Source: Gammaproteobacteria bacterium
GTDB lineage: Bacteria; Pseudomonadota; Gammaproteobacteria; Pseudomonadales; Pseudohongiellaceae
Length of the DNA: 46,597 bases
Direction of reading: 5' to 3'
Assembly: GCA_030832825.1 (NCBI GenBank)
Contig: JAURIJ010000021.1
Location: 1 to 46,597, forward strand
The position numbers and the translations under genes were made by a program. The notes under the pieces are model-generated. The model worked only from the letters and a program-made list of their open reading frames with translations, did not search any database and was not told where the DNA came from. Of this stretch, positions 44,023 through 46,597 are shown one piece after another (position 1 is the first letter of the stretch; every line of letters begins with the position of its first letter).

Positions 44023-45576
44023 TCAGCGCTGAGCGCTGGCGTGCATCCTGATATTGATCATGCGCAACGTCGCCTTCACCGCCGCCATCACCTGATTGGC
44101 ATCCACGCCCCGCGTCTTCAGCTCACGCTCACCATCGCTCCAGGTGATGATGCATTCGGTCAGCGCGCTGGTGTTGCCGCCGCGCGGAATATGCACCTCG
44201 TAGTCGATCAGGTCGGGCATGCGGAACTTGCGCTGCTTGAGGATGCGGCCGATGGCATCCATGAAGGCGGCGAAACCGCCGTTGCCCGCGCCGGAGCCGC
44301 TGTATTCCCGCCCGTCAATGGTGACGCGGATGCTGGCCGTGCTCTCCACGTCCAGACCGCTGCTGATGTAGCAGTTGAGCAGCCGCGTGTAGTTGTAGTC
44401 CCGGCTCTCCAGCACGTCCGCGATGATGAACGGCAGGTCATCCACCGTGATGACCTGCTTGGAATCGCCCAGCTCTACCACACGCTGCAGCACTTTGCGC
44501 TGATCGTCGGCACTCAGGGTCAGCCCCAGTTCTTCCAGATTGTTGGCCAGCGAGGCCTTGCCGGACATCTTGCCCAGGGCATACACGCGCTTGCGGGCGA
44601 AACGCTCGGGACGCAGGGCCGTGATGTAGAGCCCGCCCTTGGAGTCCCCATCGGCGTGAATGCCTGCCGTCTGGGTGAACACGTCGGCCCCGACGACGGG
44701 CGCGTTGGCGGCGACCCACTTGCCGGAGAAGTTCTCCACCATGCGGCTCAGCTGGCCGATGCGGGTCTCGTCAATGGAGAGCTGCACGCCCATCTTGTCG
44801 CGCAGCACCACGGCGACTTCCGCCAGCGAGGCATTGCCCGCGCGCTCGCCCAGGCAGTTGATGGTGCAGTGCACCGTGTTGATGCCCGCCTTCACCGCCG
44901 CCATCACGTTCGCGGTGGCCAGGCCGTAGTCGTTGTGCGGGTGGAAGTCGAAGGCGAGATCAGGGAAGCGCGCGATCATGTCGCTCATGGCCGCGAAGAC
45001 TTCGTCCGGCATCATCACGCCCAGGGTGTCGGGCAGCATGAAGGACTCGATGCCCAGGCCGCGCGTGCCTTCCAGCAGGGCGAAGACATAGGCGGGGCTG
45101 TCCTTGTAGCCGTTGGACCAGTCCTCCAGGTACATGTTCACGCGCAGGCCACGCTCGTGGGCATAGGCGACCGTGCGGCGGATGTCCTCGATGTGCTCGG
45201 GCAGGGTGCGGCGCAGCTGCTCGCGGCAGTGTTTCTCACTGCCCTTGGCCAGCAGGTTGATGACGCGGCCGCCAGCCTTCTCCACCCAGTCCACGCTCAG
45301 GCGGTGATCGACGAAGCCCAGCACCTCGACCTTGTCCAGATAGCCTTCCTGCGCCGCCCAGGCATTGATGTCCACCACAGCCTGGCGTTCGCCGTCGGAC
45401 ACGCGGGCCGAGGCCACCTCGATGCGGTCCACCTTCAGCGACTGCAGCAGGGCGCGGGCAATGTTCAGCTTTTCCTTGGCGGCGAAGGAGACCCCCTGGG
45501 TCTGCTCGCCGTCGCGCAGCGTGGTGTCCAGCAAGCGGACGTGGCGAGGGAAAGCGGTGTCGGACATATGGCTCAT
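44023..45576 (-). CDS. 2-isopropylmalate/citramalate synthase family protein (second LeuA-type enzyme)
   Basis: A 517-residue acyltransferase of the DRE-TIM family. Seen: LLDTTLRDGEQTQGVSF (catalytic Arg21, metal Asp22), FDFHPHNDYGLA metal ligands, NCLGERAGN, and TQTAGIHADG. The C-terminal LeuA-type regulatory domain has DVESTASIRVTIDGREY and GNGGFAAFMDAI. It differs clearly from the LeuA at 3200-4876, being shorter with a different N-terminus. Relatives act as isopropylmalate, citramalate or related synthases; which one is undecided. Starts at 45576, 45567 or GTG 45594 are all possible, none with a strong ribosome site. Convergent with the leuB-like gene. Confidence 0.87.
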   Translation of the reverse strand: MSHMSDTAFPRHVRLLDTTLRDGEQTQGVSFAAKEKLNIARALLQSLKVDRIEVASARVSDGERQAVVDINAWAAQEGYLDKVEVLGFVDHRLSVDWVEKAGGRVINLLAKGSEKHCREQLRRTLPEHIEDIRRTVAYAHERGLRVNMYLEDWSNGYKDSPAYVFALLEGTRGLGIESFMLPDTLGVMMPDEVFAAMSDMIARFPDLAFDFHPHNDYGLATANVMAAVKAGINTVHCTINCLGERAGNASLAEVAVVLRDKMGVQLSIDETRIGQLSRMVENFSGKWVAANAPVVGADVFTQTAGIHADGDSKGGLYITALRPERFARKRVYALGKMSGKASLANNLEELGLTLSADDQRKVLQRVVELGDSKQVITVDDLPFIIADVLESRDYNYTRLLNCYISSGLDVESTASIRVTIDGREYSGSGAGNGGFAAFMDAIGRILKQRKFRMPDLIDYEVHIPRGGNTSALTECIITWSDGERELKTRGVDANQVMAAVKATLRMINIRMHASAQR

Positions 45577-45645
45577 GGTGTCGGGCTCTTGCACACGAAG
45601 GTGACGAAACGGGATGCCGGGATGACTGCCGAAAACGTGGGGCCG

Positions 45646-45654
45646 ATTCTAGCA
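45646..45654 (-). promoter_or_regulatory. Candidate extended -10 for the second LeuA-type gene
   Basis: TGCTAGAAT on the minus strand (TGn extension plus TAGAAT), 70 nt upstream of the chosen ATG at 45576. No good -35 is visible, which the extended -10 would tolerate. Confidence 0.4.
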
Positions 45655-46000
45655 AACAAAGCGGGGCGCCAGAAGCCGCGAATTCCGTGGCCTTGCGGCC
45701 GATGCCTTCCCTAGCCTGAACGAAATGCAGACAATAGGCTCAGGTCTTTCTCTGCGTGGACGTGCTCTATGCCCACCTGAACGAGTGCCGCACGATCTAC
45801 GAGGAACCCGAAAACCACCTTTACCGGGGTAGTGTCGATCACCGAGGCGGACTCGGAATATGTCGAGAAGCTGCTCGGGCGCCGACGTGTCGCATCAGGC
45901 CCAGTCCCTGAACACCGAGATCGAGGCTCTGCGCCGGCAGACTCCCCCCCCCGCTGTCCACCTTCGCCCGTGCGCCGTGCATCCGTCCGCCCTAACCGGG
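45655..46000. other. Gap without a recognisable gene
   Basis: 346 nt between the second LeuA-type gene and pntA. Minus-strand codons at 45711-45880 give a plausible-looking peptide (DTTPVKVVFGFLVDRAALVQ) but no ribosome site, start or family was recognised; it may be a gene remnant. A run of nine C lies near 45944. No RNA gene or repeat was seen. Confidence 0.4.
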
Positions 46001-46006
46001 TATACT
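46001..46006 (+). promoter_or_regulatory. Candidate -10 element of pntA
   Basis: TATACT, 40 nt upstream of the pntA ATG. The -35 at the right distance (about TGCATC, 45978) is poor. Confidence 0.45.
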
Positions 46007-46046
46007 GCCGCGCAATTTCAAGGCGGAACCCAGCAGAGGCGGGACT

Positions 46047-46597
46047 ATGACAATACGGGTAGGAGTACCTAAGGAGATCCGTACCGGCGAGCAGCGCGTG
46101 GCGCTGGTGCCGGACGTGGTGAAGAAACTGAACACGATGGGGGTCAGCGTGAGCCTCGCGAGTGGCGCAGGCGAGCTGGCCGGCCACGGCGATGCCGACT
46201 ACGCCGCCGACATCGTGCAGGACGAGGCCGCGCTGCTGGGCAGTGCCGACATCGTGCTCACCGTCAATCCGCTGCAGGCGCAGCAGATCGAGAAACTCAA
46301 GGACGGCGCCATCCTGATCGGCTACCTGAACCCCTGGGGCGATCTCGAGCGTTTCACTCGCCTCAAGCAGAAGAACATCAGCGCCTTCTCCATGGAGCTG
46401 ATTCCGCGCATCTCCCGCGCCCAGGCCATGGACGCGCTGTCCTCCCAGGCCTCCATTGCCGGCTACAAGGCCGTGCTGATCGCCAGCACCCTGCTCGGCA
46501 AGTTCTTCCCCATGCTCACCACCGCGGCCGGCACGGTGCGTCCGTCCAAGGTGCTGGTGATCGGTGCCGGCGTGGCTGGCCTGCAGGCGATCGCCAC
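46047..46597 (+). CDS. pntA: NAD(P) transhydrogenase subunit alpha, 3'-partial
   Basis: The first 183 codons of the transhydrogenase domain I subunit, cut by the window end. The enzyme uses the proton gradient to make NADPH from NADH. Seen: RVGVPKEIRTGEQRVALVPD (residues 4-23), the family N-terminus shared with alanine dehydrogenase; LIGYLNPWGDLE; SMELIPRISRAQAMDALSSQ (the RDQ-loop region); and the start of the NAD-binding Rossmann motif VLVIGAGVAGLQAIA at the edge. ATG 46047 has GAGG about 10 nt upstream. The remainder, with pntB, should lie just outside the window. Confidence 0.93.
   Translation, partial: MTIRVGVPKEIRTGEQRVALVPDVVKKLNTMGVSVSLASGAGELAGHGDADYAADIVQDEAALLGSADIVLTVNPLQAQQIEKLKDGAILIGYLNPWGDLERFTRLKQKNISAFSMELIPRISRAQAMDALSSQASIAGYKAVLIASTLLGKFFPMLTTAAGTVRPSKVLVIGAGVAGLQAIA

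Noticed and set aside
43924..45714. 596-codon plus-strand open frame opposite the second LeuA-type gene
   Set aside because: Antisense shadow; it also runs through the palindromic repeat arm, and no domain is visible.

Overview
This is a 46.6 kb GC-rich chromosomal window that reads as an environmental gammaproteobacterium. The gene families pointing that way are a CecR-YbhGFSR-type efflux locus, YbcJ and YehS small proteins, an Lrp regulator divergent from leuA, QueA, a YehU/LytTR-type two-component pair, PntA, and a tRNA-Leu with an encoded CCA end. The genus cannot be named from the sequence alone. There is no CRISPR array, integrase, transposase or phage gene. Most of the window is core metabolism and envelope functions with some accessory genes between them.

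Layout, left to right. (1) 1-3051: a repeat protein with YPNG motifs converges on an ECF sigma, anti-sigma and exported coiled-coil protein operon. (2) 3200-5559: leuA with a divergent Lrp/AsnC regulator. (3) 5569-9948: a LytTR response regulator and sensor kinase, malate dehydrogenase, queA, and tRNA-Leu(CAA) with its own promoter. (4) 9951-18026: a six-gene tripartite ABC efflux operon (membrane fusion protein, double ABC ATPase, two permeases, outer-membrane factor, nitroreductase) with a divergent TetR/CecR regulator. (5) 18032-24571: a fragment of a PEP-synthase-like gene, a small secreted protein, then a TonB receptor, a Tat-exported PLP aminotransferase, a secreted alpha/beta hydrolase and a small secreted protein. 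(6) 24576-32209: small S4 and DUF1456 proteins, small exported proteins, a DASS-type anion transporter, an exported catalase-peroxidase and a sodium:solute symporter. (7) 32422-36126: a five-gene plus-strand cluster with a glycosyltransferase, PAP2 phosphatase, shortened HPP protein, MmcQ/YjbR protein and exported methyltransferase. (8) 36154-42043: minus-strand envelope and periplasm genes (His-rich exported protein, NHL lipoprotein, GlcG/HbpS protein, DedA, MFS) and an RNase-J-like nuclease. (9) 42290-46597: a second leucine-type pair (isopropylmalate-dehydrogenase-like and isopropylmalate/citramalate-synthase-like genes, convergent), then the start of pntA, cut by the window end.

The most unusual feature is in the gap between those two convergent genes. 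Two 110-bp palindromic elements lie there in opposite orientation. Their 68-nt cores align without gaps. Their outer 21-bp and 28-bp stems and their two internal hairpins differ in sequence but keep base pairing in both copies, as expected for a conserved folded RNA or DNA element. Other points of interest are the TonB receptor plus exported aminotransferase and hydrolase cluster, a small ORF rich in branched-chain residues that overlaps the leuB-like start by ATGA, and an HPP protein that has lost the middle of its membrane domain.
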